Assembly (NCBI GenBank): GCA_964420995.1
Contig: CAYQUX010000005.1
Location: 62,001 to 126,000, forward strand
Source: Leptolinea sp964420995
Lineage (GTDB): Bacteria; Chloroflexota; Anaerolineae; Anaerolineales; Anaerolineaceae
Length of the DNA stretch: 64,000 nucleotides
Direction: 5' to 3'
Shown: piece by piece, positions 25,046-34,526 of the stretch
Numbering within the stretch: the stretch's first letter is position 1
Layout of the letters: every line of letters starts with the position of its first letter
Notes under the pieces: generated by a model
Database searches by the model: none
The model's input: the letters and a program-made list of their open reading frames with translations, nothing else
What the model was told of the DNA's origin: nothing
Made by a program: the position numbers and the translations under genes

Positions 25046-26373
25046 TAAATGAAACTCCTTCCATGAAAACCACCCCATTGGATAAGTGGATTTGCCAGAA
25101 GATATCCTGTTCAACAAACGAATTATCCAGACAGGCAGTTGAAAATTACCAGATATCAAAGATAAACGATCTTCTTAGATACGTTCGCAGCAACAATCCG
25201 TTCTATAAAGATTTTCTTCTGAGAAGTCCTGAGAAAATATCTAATCTTAGTGCACTCGCGGATATTCCTTTTACGACTGCTGAGGATATACGAAATCATG
25301 GAAAAGATTTGATCTGTGTTTCTCAGGGAGATATTTCACGAATTGTCACCATGCAGACATCCGGTACAACTGACCAGCCAAAGCGAATATATTTCACACC
25401 ACGCGATCAGGAATTGACCATTGATTTCTTTGGAGTTGGCATGTCTACGCTGGTGGAAGCCGGAGATCGTGTTCTTATCCTGTTGCCGGATAGTATTACT
25501 GGTAGCGTTGGCGACCTATTATTCACAGGCCTGGAGCGTATCGGCGCGATTCCGATCAAGCATGGACCGGTGGTGGACCTCGCCGAAACACTATCAATAA
25601 TCAGTGGCAGACAGGTGGATTCCCTGGTTGGTGTTCCAACCCAGGTGTTGGCTTTGTGCAATTACTACCTCTTTAATTTGGATACTTTTCCTGTTCAATT
25701 GAAATCAATTCTGCTTTCAACCGATCATGTCCCGTTATCTCTCGCAGAAAGACTTGAACGCTCCTGGCATTGCCGGGTTTTCAATCATTACGGTATGACC
25801 GAGATGGGACTGGGTGGAGGAGTATTTTGTGAAGCCAACTATGGCTATCATCTACGCGAAGCCGATATGCTTTTTGAAGTGATTGATCCAAACAGCGGCA
25901 AACAATTGCCAGAAGGAAAATATGGAGAACTGGTTTTTACCACCCTGACAAGAGAAGGAATGCCATTGATTCGCTACCGCACCGGAGACAGAGCTCGTTT
26001 CCTCAATTCCCCCTGCCCATGTGGATCAAAACTTAGATCGCTTGAAAGGATAACTGGTCGGGTCGATCAGGCGTTTGCGTTAGCCGGAGTTCCCTTTCAT
26101 TTGTCTGAATTTGATGAAATACTTTTTGCCATTGATCACCTGATCAATTTTGATATCACGATTTCTACCAAGGATGGACTGGACCTGTTGTCTCTTCAAT
26201 TGAACAGCCTATCCCCCATTGAAGATCTCCGACCAATCATAACCACACTTCGAGAATATCTTTCAACCCGAACCGTAGACTTGAATAGAATGGGTCTATC
26301 CATCCGGACGGTAGTTGGTTTTCCCTCCAATCTTTCATCCATGAGAAAGAGAAAGATCAATTTTTCAAATTGA
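25042..26373 (+). CDS. AMP-dependent CoA-ligase-like adenylating enzyme (PaaK/DVU_1553-like)
   Basis: A 443-residue member of the ANL superfamily related to phenylacetate-CoA ligase. It shows the ATP loop MQTSGTTDQPKRI, the adenine motif FNHYGMTEMGLGGG and YRTGDRARFL followed by a Cys-containing turn CPCGSKLRSLERITGR. It would activate a carboxylic acid as acyl-AMP and perhaps a CoA thioester. It overlaps the radical SAM gene by four bases and is the last gene of the accessory operon. Two readings are possible: it activates the acid produced by the oxidoreductase, or it takes part in making a modified cofactor. Confidence 0.87.
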   Translation: MINETPSMKTTPLDKWICQKISCSTNELSRQAVENYQISKINDLLRYVRSNNPFYKDFLLRSPEKISNLSALADIPFTTAEDIRNHGKDLICVSQGDISRIVTMQTSGTTDQPKRIYFTPRDQELTIDFFGVGMSTLVEAGDRVLILLPDSITGSVGDLLFTGLERIGAIPIKHGPVVDLAETLSIISGRQVDSLVGVPTQVLALCNYYLFNLDTFPVQLKSILLSTDHVPLSLAERLERSWHCRVFNHYGMTEMGLGGGVFCEANYGYHLREADMLFEVIDPNSGKQLPEGKYGELVFTTLTREGMPLIRYRTGDRARFLNSPCPCGSKLRSLERITGRVDQAFALAGVPFHLSEFDEILFAIDHLINFDITISTKDGLDLLSLQLNSLSPIEDLRPIITTLREYLSTRTVDLNRMGLSIRTVVGFPSNLSSMRKRKINFSN

Positions 26374-26386
26374 TCAATTAAAACTA

Positions 26387-26414
26387 TTGACTTTTCTTTC
26401 TTTCTGAGTATACT
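26387..26414 (+). promoter_or_regulatory. predicted promoter of the lysW operon
   Basis: TTGACT (26387-26392) and TATACT (26409-26414), spacer 16 bases, just after the stop of the CoA-ligase gene. Expected start near 26421 gives a leader of about 187 bases before lysW, which contains a small reading frame and an intrinsic terminator. Confidence 0.7.
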
Positions 26415-26502
26415 AATGCCTAATATGTTTAATAAATCATTTATTTTCACCCCGCTGAAGAAGCGAAGCCAAATGTTAAACCCCTCGGGAGAGAGGTAAT
26501 TT

Positions 26503-26523
26503 TTGGTTAAGGTGAAAAAATAA
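26503..26523 (+). CDS. candidate lysine-rich mini leader peptide upstream of lysW
   Basis: GAGAGG (26491-26496) is followed six bases later by TTG and the codons for (M)VKVKK, then TAA (26521-26523): three of six codons are Lys. It lies 27 bases before the terminator at 26551. A second candidate frame, 26425-26499 (24 codons, with adjacent AAG AAG CGA for Lys-Lys-Arg), would have to be read almost leaderless. Either could be the sensing peptide. That either is translated is inference. Confidence 0.45.
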   Translation: MVKVKK

Positions 26524-26550
26524 GCCGATTGTACGACGAAGTCAAACCAA

Positions 26551-26579
26551 AATCCCTCCGAACCCGGAGGGATTTTTTT
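26551..26579 (+). terminator. intrinsic terminator in the lysW leader (attenuator)
   Basis: Perfect 10-base stem AATCCCTCCG (26551-26560) / CGGAGGGATT (26565-26574), loop AACC, followed by T residues to 26579. It lies between the promoter at 26387 and lysW at 26608, so reading through it must be controlled. Competing pairings visible: TTTTGGTT (26501-26508) with AACCAAAA (26545-26552), touching the foot of the terminator, and TTTTCACC (26444-26451) with GGTGAAAA (26511-26518). Confidence 0.9.
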
Positions 26580-26607
26580 ATACCTTTTGCCAGACAGGAG
26601 ATAAGAA

Positions 26608-26784
26608 ATGCCAACAGAAATTATTGCAAATTGCCCGGAATGTGATGCTGAATTGACCCTCATTGATGTGATGGAGGGCGAAATCATTGTTTGTTCCGAT
26701 TGTGGTGTTGACCTTGAATTGGTCAGCCTTGAACCACTCGTTTTGGAACTTGCGCCTATGGAACAGGAAGACTGGGGAGAATAA
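26608..26784 (+). CDS. lysW: amino-group carrier protein LysW
   Basis: A 58-residue acidic protein with a zinc-ribbon pair (CPECDAEL and CSDCGVDLE) and the diagnostic C-terminus EDWGE. In the LysW pathway the amino group of 2-aminoadipate is attached to the gamma-carboxyl of this last Glu, and the carrier holds the intermediate through the following steps. A ribosome site AGGAG (26597-26601) precedes the ATG. It is the first structural gene after the attenuator and is followed two bases later by lysX. Confidence 0.97.
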   Translation: MPTEIIANCPECDAELTLIDVMEGEIIVCSDCGVDLELVSLEPLVLELAPMEQEDWGE

Positions 26785-26786
26785 TC

Positions 26787-27749
26787 ATGTCATCGATCAA
26801 GTTTTCAAAGTCAAAGAAAATTGGGGTTTTATTGTCCCGCATCCGGGTGGAAGAGAAATGGCTTCTGAATAATCTGGAAGAACGCGGTATTGACTTTGAT
26901 CGAATCGAAGATGGCAATATTCAGATGGATGTTTCCAATCCTGGCGAATGGCTTAAATATGATGCCGTGTTGGAACGCTCGCTTTCCTTTACCCGCGGTT
27001 TGTACGCCACATCGGTGTTGAACTCATGGGGAATCCCCACGATCAACATGGCATCCGTGGCTCAGATTTGCGGAGACAAACTGGCAACCACCAGCGCTCT
27101 TGCCAGGGCCGGCATTCCCCAGCCAAAAGTAAAAGTAGCCTTTACGCCGGAAGCCGCGCTTGAAGCCATTGAAGAGATGGGCTACCCGGTAGTTCTTAAA
27201 CCGGTTGTCGGCTCCTGGGGACGTCTTCTTTCCAAGATTAATGACCGTGATGCTGCCGAAGCTGTTTTGGAGCATAAAGACACGTTAGGCTCTTTCCAAC
27301 ATTCCGTGTTCTACATTCAGGAATATGTGAAAAAACCAGGCCGCGACATTCGCGCCATGGTTGTTGGCGACCAGACGATTTGTGCCATTTACCGCACATC
27401 TCCCCACTGGATTACAAATACAGCTCGCGGTGGACAGGGCGAAGTTTGCCCGGTTACGCCTGAATTACACGAAATATGTCAGGCAGCGGCCAAAGCTGTA
27501 GGCGGCGGAGTTCTGGCTGTGGATGTCCTGGAAGACGAAAACAATGGTCTGCTGGTTAATGAAGTAAATCACACCATGGAATTTCACACACTGGCACCTG
27601 TGACCGGTATTGATATTGCCGGAGTGATCATTGACTATACATTAAATGTCGCCCGCGGTGGAAAAGCCAATTCCGTAAAAATCAATCCTTTTGAATCCCA
27701 TTTACCGCTAAACATCGCGGCTTATCCTTTGCATACTGTAGGTGCATAA
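26787..27749 (+). CDS. lysX: LysW--2-aminoadipate ligase LysX (copy 1)
   Basis: A 320-residue ATP-grasp ligase of the RimK/LysX group that joins the amino group of 2-aminoadipate to the LysW C-terminus. Visible blocks: VVLKPVVGSWGRLL, FYIQEYVKKPGRDIRAMVVG, the substrate segment HWITNTARGGQGE and metal-binding LLVNEVNHTMEF. It is longer than copy 2 (36049-36939), with an N-terminal SSIKFSKSKK extension and a C-terminal tail. It directly follows lysW. The match of HWITNTARGG to characterised LysX proteins is from memory. Confidence 0.93.
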   Translation: MSSIKFSKSKKIGVLLSRIRVEEKWLLNNLEERGIDFDRIEDGNIQMDVSNPGEWLKYDAVLERSLSFTRGLYATSVLNSWGIPTINMASVAQICGDKLATTSALARAGIPQPKVKVAFTPEAALEAIEEMGYPVVLKPVVGSWGRLLSKINDRDAAEAVLEHKDTLGSFQHSVFYIQEYVKKPGRDIRAMVVGDQTICAIYRTSPHWITNTARGGQGEVCPVTPELHEICQAAAKAVGGGVLAVDVLEDENNGLLVNEVNHTMEFHTLAPVTGIDIAGVIIDYTLNVARGGKANSVKINPFESHLPLNIAAYPLHTVGA

Positions 27750-27750
27750 G

Positions 27751-28782
27751 ATGAAAGTATCCATAATAGGTGGCTCTGGCTATGCAGGCGGAGAATTGCT
27801 TCGCTTATTGCTAAACCATCCGGACGTCGAAGTACACCAGGCTACCTCTGAGAGCCATCTCGGCGAGTATGTGTACCAGCAGCATCCCAATCTTCGTAAA
27901 CAGACCAGGCTGAAATTTACCTCAAAACAGGTAATGGATCCCTGTGATATCCTTTTTCTGGCTTTGCCGCACGGTGAAGCGCAGAAAAATATCGAACAGT
28001 ATGCCCAACTTGCGCCAAAAATTGTTGATCTTTCAGCAGATTTTCGCCTTCAGGATTTATCCCTTTATAAAAAATTCTATGAAAGTGATCATCTGGCCGC
28101 GGATTGGGTTGGCAAGTTCGTTTACGGCCTGCCTGAGCTTCATCGCGACGAGATGAAGGCAGCTTCTTTTATCAGTGGTGTCGGTTGCAACGCTACCGCC
28201 TCCATCATGTCGCTGTATGTTGGTGTTAAATATGGCTTTATCGACATCAACCAGCCAATTTTTGTCGAGATCAAAGTCGGTTCATCGGAAGGGGGCCAAT
28301 CACCCAACGCCGGTTCGCATCATCCTGAAAGAAGCAGTGTCATTCGTACTTTCGCGCCATACGGTCACCGTCACACGGCTGAAGTGATGCAGGAACTAGG
28401 ATTGCCGAATGTGCACCTGACCATGACTTCTGTTGATCTGGTACGCGGGGCGCTGGCCACATCTCACGCGTTTGTAAAACCCGGGGTAACAGAAAAAGAC
28501 CTCTGGAAAGCCTATCGCGACTGGGCGGAAAACGAACCATTTGTCCGCCTGGTGAAAGACAAACGCGGCATCTACCGTGTACCCGAACCCAAAATTCTAG
28601 CAGGCACCAACTTTGTGGATGTTGGTTTTGACCTCGATCCCGAATCCGGGCATCTGGTTTCCATGGCAGCTATAGATAACCTGATGAAAGGTGCTGCCGG
28701 ATCGGCCGTTCAGGCTATGAATGTGATCAGTGGATTTGAAGAAACATCCGGTCTTGGTTTTTGCGGACTGCATCCCATCTAA
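27751..28782 (+). CDS. lysY: LysW-aminoadipate-6-phosphate reductase LysY (ArgC family)
   Basis: A 343-residue NADPH-dependent reductase of the ArgC fold that converts the carrier-bound acyl phosphate to the semialdehyde. Seen: the nucleotide-binding start MKVSIIGGSGYAGGELLRLLL, the catalytic cysteine in FISGVGCNATAS and the substrate loop with the catalytic-type histidine SHHPERSS. The ATG at 27751 has TAGGTG (27739-27744) upstream. An in-frame ATG at 27742 inside lysX is less suitable. Its place between lysX and lysZ assigns it to the carrier pathway rather than the acetylglutamate route. Confidence 0.92.
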   Translation: MKVSIIGGSGYAGGELLRLLLNHPDVEVHQATSESHLGEYVYQQHPNLRKQTRLKFTSKQVMDPCDILFLALPHGEAQKNIEQYAQLAPKIVDLSADFRLQDLSLYKKFYESDHLAADWVGKFVYGLPELHRDEMKAASFISGVGCNATASIMSLYVGVKYGFIDINQPIFVEIKVGSSEGGQSPNAGSHHPERSSVIRTFAPYGHRHTAEVMQELGLPNVHLTMTSVDLVRGALATSHAFVKPGVTEKDLWKAYRDWAENEPFVRLVKDKRGIYRVPEPKILAGTNFVDVGFDLDPESGHLVSMAAIDNLMKGAAGSAVQAMNVISGFEETSGLGFCGLHPI

Positions 28783-28806
28783 TTCATCGGAGCAAAAGAA
28801 AACATC

Positions 28807-29610
28807 ATGCTTGTCGTAAAAATTGGCGGTTCTCAGGGCGTAGGATTGGATGCGGTATGCAATGATATCGCGGAGCTTGTAACACAGAATATGCCGGTGG
28901 TCGTGGTACACGGCGGTTCCGCGGAAACAAATGAAATATCCGAAAAATTGGGCTTTCCTCCACGCTTTGTAACCAATCAATCCGGTTATACCAGCCGTTA
29001 TACCGATCGCACCACGCTTGAAATTTTCGCCATGGTGACTAACGGGCGGATAAACACGCTGCTGGTTGAGCGCCTTCAAAAAGGTGGGGTAAACGCCATC
29101 GGACTATCAGGATTGGATGCCCGCCTGATGGTTGCCAGACGGAAAGACGCCATTCGTATTGTTGAAAATGGACGGCAGCGCATGTTGCGGGATGACTATA
29201 CGGGAAAAATCGAAACAGTGAATGGCGAATTTCTATCCACGCTTGTGCATTCCGGCCTCACGCCGGTCATATCCCCACTGGCCATGTCTCCCGATGGGAT
29301 TGCCCTGAACGTCGACGCGGATCGCGCGGCAGCCATGGTTGCCGGTGCTGTAAAAGCCGATGAATTGATTATCCTGACGAATGTTCCGGGTTTGATGCGG
29401 CAATTCCCCGATGAGAGTACCGTCATTTCACATATTCCCCGCAATGGACTAGAACAGGCACTTTCTCTTGCCGAAGGTCGTATGAAAAAGAAAGTGCTGG
29501 GTGCAAGTGAAGCTCTTGACCTGGGAGTCTCAAAGGTCATTTTCGCCGATGGCAGAGTGGAACATCCATTGAAAAATGCTCTATCCGGCGCTGGAACTGT
29601 AATTTCGTAA
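28807..29610 (+). CDS. lysZ: LysW-aminoadipate kinase LysZ (ArgB family)
   Basis: A 267-residue amino-acid kinase that phosphorylates the side-chain carboxyl of carrier-bound aminoadipate. The N-terminal VVKIGGSQG, the substrate block VVVHGGSAETNEIS, ALNVDADRAAAMVAGAVKAD and the later KADELIILTNVPGL are ArgB-type motifs. The residues before LysW binding (RFVTNQSGYTSRYTD) resemble LysZ more than acetylglutamate kinases, judged from memory. Ribosome site GGAG lies 11 bases before the ATG. Confidence 0.9.
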   Translation: MLVVKIGGSQGVGLDAVCNDIAELVTQNMPVVVVHGGSAETNEISEKLGFPPRFVTNQSGYTSRYTDRTTLEIFAMVTNGRINTLLVERLQKGGVNAIGLSGLDARLMVARRKDAIRIVENGRQRMLRDDYTGKIETVNGEFLSTLVHSGLTPVISPLAMSPDGIALNVDADRAAAMVAGAVKADELIILTNVPGLMRQFPDESTVISHIPRNGLEQALSLAEGRMKKKVLGASEALDLGVSKVIFADGRVEHPLKNALSGAGTVIS

Positions 29611-29624
29611 CTCTGGAGAAAACC

Positions 29625-30830
29625 ATGCTGATCGAAAACGCCAACCCAACAGTTGAAACCAGTCAGGTTAAGGATATTGAATCCCAATACACATCAGGTG
29701 TGTATAGCAAACGCCCCGTTGTGATTGTTCGCGGTAAGGGAGCCCGTTTGTATGACGCTGATGGCAAAGAATACATTGATTGCGTCGGTGGGCAGGGCGC
29801 TGCCAATATTGGTCATGCCAATCCTGTCATCGCAAAGGCCATTTACGAACAGGCGCAAACTTTGATCAGCTGCCCGGAAATGTTTTACAACGATAAACGC
29901 GCATTGTTTGAAGACAGATTATGCAAGTTGACTGGAATGTCCCGCGTTTTCCTAAGCAATTCCGGAACAGAAGCGGTCGAAGCCGGAATAAAATTCTCCC
30001 GCCTGCTTACCGGGCGTACAGAGATCATCGCCGCCATGCGCGGCTTTCACGGCCGCACCTTTGGCGCATTATCCGCCACCTGGGAAAAGAAATACCGCGC
30101 GCCATTTGAACCTCTGGTGCCGGGTTACAAACATATCCCCTACAATGACCTGTCGGCTCTTGAAGAGGCTGTCTCTGATCAGACAGCGGCCGTTTTGCTG
30201 GAGGTTATACAGGGTGAAGGCGGGGTAAACCCGGGAAAAATTGATTTCTTGCAGGGCGCGCAGGCGCTATGCCGGGAAAAAGGCTGTTTGCTCATTCTTG
30301 ACGAAGTCCAGACGGGATTTGGAAGAACAGGGAAAATGTTTGCCTTCCAACACTATGGCCTTGAACCGGATATTCTGTGCGTGGCCAAATCCATTGCCGG
30401 CGGCATTCCAATGGGTGCCACATTAATCTCGTCACGGGTGGGTAATCTTCAACCTCAAGTGCATGGGTCAACGTTTGGAGGGAATCCCCTTGCCTGCGCC
30501 GCTTCGATGGCGTCCATTGATTTCATTGAACAGAATCATCTTCCAGAACACGCTGCCGAACTGGGAGCCTGGTTCAAAGACCAGCTCTCTACGATCAAAT
30601 CACCTTTGATCCGTGAGGTGCGTGGAAAAGGTTTGATGATCGGTATCGAGCTCAAACAGAAAGTCACACCTTACCTTTACCAATTAATGGAGAATGGTGT
30701 GATGGCCTTACCAGCCGGATTGACCGTCATGCGTTTCCTGCCTCCACTGGTGATCACCAAACAAGACTTGGAAACCGTAGTTTCAACCGTTCAAAAAGTC
30801 CTCTATTCAGCCATTGAAGGCTGCGAATAA
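29625..30830 (+). CDS. lysJ: LysW-lysine semialdehyde aminotransferase LysJ (ArgD family)
   Basis: A 401-residue class III PLP aminotransferase that aminates the carrier-bound semialdehyde to LysW-lysine. It shows NSGTEAVEAGIKFSR, GFHGRTFGALSATW, ILDEVQTGFGRTGKMFAF and the PLP lysine in CVAKSIAGGIPMGAT. The long, Ala/Gly-rich ArgD-like C-terminus has GKGLMIGIELKQ. A ribosome site CTGGAG lies 7 bases before the ATG, and the lysK gene follows after two bases. Confidence 0.93.
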   Translation: MLIENANPTVETSQVKDIESQYTSGVYSKRPVVIVRGKGARLYDADGKEYIDCVGGQGAANIGHANPVIAKAIYEQAQTLISCPEMFYNDKRALFEDRLCKLTGMSRVFLSNSGTEAVEAGIKFSRLLTGRTEIIAAMRGFHGRTFGALSATWEKKYRAPFEPLVPGYKHIPYNDLSALEEAVSDQTAAVLLEVIQGEGGVNPGKIDFLQGAQALCREKGCLLILDEVQTGFGRTGKMFAFQHYGLEPDILCVAKSIAGGIPMGATLISSRVGNLQPQVHGSTFGGNPLACAASMASIDFIEQNHLPEHAAELGAWFKDQLSTIKSPLIREVRGKGLMIGIELKQKVTPYLYQLMENGVMALPAGLTVMRFLPPLVITKQDLETVVSTVQKVLYSAIEGCE

Positions 30831-30832
30831 TT

Positions 30833-31888
30833 ATGGAAGCAATCAGCCTGTTAACTGGATTGTTGCAGCAATTCAGCCCCACCGGGTATGAAAACGGCGC
30901 TGTTAATTTCCTGGTCGAGAAAATGCAGCAATCAGGTTTTCAGGCGAACATCGATGCCGCCGGTAATGCCGTGGGAACAATTGGCTCAGGTTCCCGAGAA
31001 ATACTCCTGCTTGGGCACATCGATACAGTTCCGGGGAAAATCACAGTTCGACAGGAAAATGGTGTTCTATTTGGCAGAGGCGCAGTGGACGCGAAAGGTC
31101 CGCTGGCCTCTTTTGTTTGCGCCGCCGCAGCAGCAATGCATTCACCAGACTGGCGAATTACGGTTATTGGTGCGGTCGGCGAAGAAGGCGATTCCCGGGG
31201 CGCGCGTTACCTTTGCCAGAATTATGCTTCACCTGAAATGGTGGTTATTGGTGAACCCAGTGGCTGGCAATCCATCACACTTGGATACAAAGGCAGCTTC
31301 TGGACACAGGCGGCCATTACTCAGGCGGCTTCTCATACCGCTTCCGGCATCACCAGCGCTTGTGACCGTGCTTTCGAATTCTGGCACGTTCTGCAGACAT
31401 CCGCACGATATTTTAATTCCGAACGTACCAGGGTTTTTGATCAGTTATCGCCATCCATTCGTAAAATGCGGTCAACTTCGGATGGATTTGAAGACAGCGC
31501 ACTGCTTGATATTAATATCCGTCTTCCACAAAAGATCGATCTACCGTATCTTGAGAACTTGCTTTCCGAATGCGCCGAGAAAGTCGGCATCGAAGTTCAA
31601 ACGTCAACACAGGATTATATGCCTGCATTTCTGGCAGAAAAAAACACTCCATTGGTGAAAGCATTCCTGGCTTCCATTCGCTCTGTGGGTGGTACACCCG
31701 GGTTTAAATTAAAAACAGGCACCTCCGATATGAATCTCGTTGGTCCGGTCTGGAATTGTCCCATGATCGCGTATAGCGCCGGGGATTCCAACCTGGACCA
31801 CACCGCCAATGAACATATCGTCCTGGAAGAATACATGACCGGAATTCAGGTCATTAAAAAATCCCTTGAAAAAATCCAGGGGCTCTAA
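30833..31888 (+). CDS. lysK: LysW-lysine hydrolase LysK (M20 family)
   Basis: A 351-residue zinc hydrolase that releases lysine from LysW in the last step. The metal ligands are in LLLGHIDTVPG, GRGAVDAKGP and GAVGEEGDSRGAR; the late block YSAGDSNLDHTANEHI gives the final histidine. The size is near that of characterised LysK proteins and of ArgE/DapE relatives. It ends the first sub-cluster; the leader region of hcs begins directly after its stop. Confidence 0.92.
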   Translation: MEAISLLTGLLQQFSPTGYENGAVNFLVEKMQQSGFQANIDAAGNAVGTIGSGSREILLLGHIDTVPGKITVRQENGVLFGRGAVDAKGPLASFVCAAAAAMHSPDWRITVIGAVGEEGDSRGARYLCQNYASPEMVVIGEPSGWQSITLGYKGSFWTQAAITQAASHTASGITSACDRAFEFWHVLQTSARYFNSERTRVFDQLSPSIRKMRSTSDGFEDSALLDINIRLPQKIDLPYLENLLSECAEKVGIEVQTSTQDYMPAFLAEKNTPLVKAFLASIRSVGGTPGFKLKTGTSDMNLVGPVWNCPMIAYSAGDSNLDHTANEHIVLEEYMTGIQVIKKSLEKIQGL

Positions 31889-31911
31889 ATCGCAGCTCAG
31901 GAGAATGGATT

Positions 31912-31986
31912 ATGAAGAAACTATCAAATTTTTGCATTGACTTGACCAACGCCAAGCAGCTTGCCAAGGATAAGAAGCCAGAATAG
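31912..31986 (+). CDS. lysine-rich leader peptide upstream of homocitrate synthase
   Basis: A 24-residue open frame (ATG 31912-31914, TAG 31984-31986) with a strong ribosome site AGGAG (31899-31903) seven bases upstream. Six of its 24 residues are Lys, two directly after the start and four between residues 15 and 22, ending KDKKPE. All four late Lys codons are AAG. The stop lies three bases before one arm of an antiterminator pairing. Position, codon make-up and following terminator fit a ribosome-sensing leader peptide. Confidence 0.78.
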   Translation: MKKLSNFCIDLTNAKQLAKDKKPE

Positions 31987-31988
31987 TT

Positions 31989-32063
31989 CTGGTAATTCGT
32001 TACGTACCAAAGTACGGTTCGGGAGCGGATTTACCAGGAGAAAGGTAAATCCGCTCTTTTTTT
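31989..32063 (+). terminator. attenuator (antiterminator/terminator) before homocitrate synthase
   Basis: Terminator: perfect 13-base stem GAGCGGATTTACC (32023-32035) / GGTAAATCCGCTC (32044-32056), loop AGGAGAAA, then seven T residues (32057-32063). Competing antiterminator: CTGGTAA (31989-31995) with TTACCAG (32031-32037), which would use up the 5' arm of the terminator; a small hairpin CGTAC/GTACG with loop CAAA lies between. The two folds exclude each other. The leader-peptide stop at 31984-31986 places a finishing ribosome over CTGGTAA. Confidence 0.9.
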
Positions 32064-32087
32064 CCATCAATCAAAAAGGAGAGAGAA

Positions 32088-33260
<1,173 letters not shown>

Positions 33261-33284
33261 TCATCGTAAAAAGAGGATTTCAAC

Positions 33285-34517
33285 ATGGGACAAACTCTGT
33301 CTGAACAAATACTATCGAAAAAAGCAGGCCGCCCGGTAAGACCGGGAGAATTCGTGGTTATTGAACCGGATGTGGTGATGAGCCACGATTCTCTTACACC
33401 TTCCATCATTAAAATTCTGAAGGAAGAATTGAAAACAGAAACCATCAAATATCCTGAAAAACTGGTTTTTGTTTTTGACCATGTTTCACCAGCCTCAACC
33501 GTGGGCACGGCTGATCTCCAGAATGTTGTGCGGCGTTTCGCCCGGGATAAAAATATTCGATTATTTGACGTTGGACGCGGGATATGCCATCAGGTTCTTG
33601 TCGAAGAAGGCATCGCTTATCCAGGATCCGTAGCCATTGGTGCCGACTCTCACTCAACGAGTTATGGAGCTGTTGGCGCCTTTGGTACAGGGATGGGTTC
33701 CACCGATGTTGCCTTGATCTGGGCGACTGGAAAAACCTGGTTGCGCGTACCCGAAACCGTTCGCGCTAATTTTCATGGTCAACTTCCGCCCATGGTGGAT
33801 ATCAAGGATATGGCCTTGAAACTGGGGCGCATTCTTACCATTTCCGGCGCCAATTACATGTCAATCGAATATCATGGACTTGATTGGATGCCCTTGCCCG
33901 GCCGCCAGACAATGGCCAGTCTGGCCGTTGAAATGGGTGCCAAAGCCGGCATTATCCCCCCAACCGGCAACCTGCCTGATACATATGTTCGCCCCGATTG
34001 GCTCTTTGTCGATCCAAATGCCGAATATACCCGTACGGTTGAAATAAACCTTGATGAACTGGTGCCCCAAATATCCATCCCGCATGCTGTTGATCATGTT
34101 CAAGACATCAACACGGTTGCCGGTACGCATGTAGACGTGGTGTTTTTGGGAACCTGCACCAATGGCCGGCATGAAGACATGCTGGAGGCTGCTTCCATCT
34201 TGCGTGGAAAACACATTTCACCGGATGTTCGTATGATCGTCACTCCGGCTTCCAGCCAGGAGATGGCCAAAGCTGCCAATGATGGCAGCCTGACCGCCCT
34301 TATAGAAGCCGGCGCGTTGGTCACCTCACCGGGCTGCGGGATGTGCATGGGCCGTCACAACGGCACGCTGGGAGATGGTGACGTTTGCCTGTCCACTGCC
34401 AATCGCAATTTCAAAGGCCGTATGGGCGCCCCAACATCAAAAATCTACCTGGCTTCACCGGCTGTAGCCGCAGCTACAGCTCTTCGGGGCCGGATCACCG
34501 ATCCACGGGAATTATAG
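33285..34517 (+). CDS. lysT: homoaconitase large subunit
   Basis: A 410-residue aconitase-family protein. The [4Fe-4S] ligands are seen in GTCTNGRHEDML and SPGCGMCMGRHNG plus an upstream cysteine/histidine region with GADSHSTSYGAVGAFGTGMG. Family: dehydrates homocitrate and rehydrates to homoisocitrate with the small subunit encoded next. The split two-subunit form is the one used by prokaryotic LeuC/LysT enzymes. Confidence 0.92.
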   Translation: MGQTLSEQILSKKAGRPVRPGEFVVIEPDVVMSHDSLTPSIIKILKEELKTETIKYPEKLVFVFDHVSPASTVGTADLQNVVRRFARDKNIRLFDVGRGICHQVLVEEGIAYPGSVAIGADSHSTSYGAVGAFGTGMGSTDVALIWATGKTWLRVPETVRANFHGQLPPMVDIKDMALKLGRILTISGANYMSIEYHGLDWMPLPGRQTMASLAVEMGAKAGIIPPTGNLPDTYVRPDWLFVDPNAEYTRTVEINLDELVPQISIPHAVDHVQDINTVAGTHVDVVFLGTCTNGRHEDMLEAASILRGKHISPDVRMIVTPASSQEMAKAANDGSLTALIEAGALVTSPGCGMCMGRHNGTLGDGDVCLSTANRNFKGRMGAPTSKIYLASPAVAAATALRGRITDPREL

Positions 34518-34526
34518 GAGACTACC

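Noticed and set aside
26421..26607. Lysine riboswitch or T-box in the lysW leader
   Set aside because: I looked for the lysine aptamer core and for the T-box AGGGTGGNACCGCG sequence and saw neither; the leader is also too short for a full lysine aptamer. A leader-peptide design fits better.
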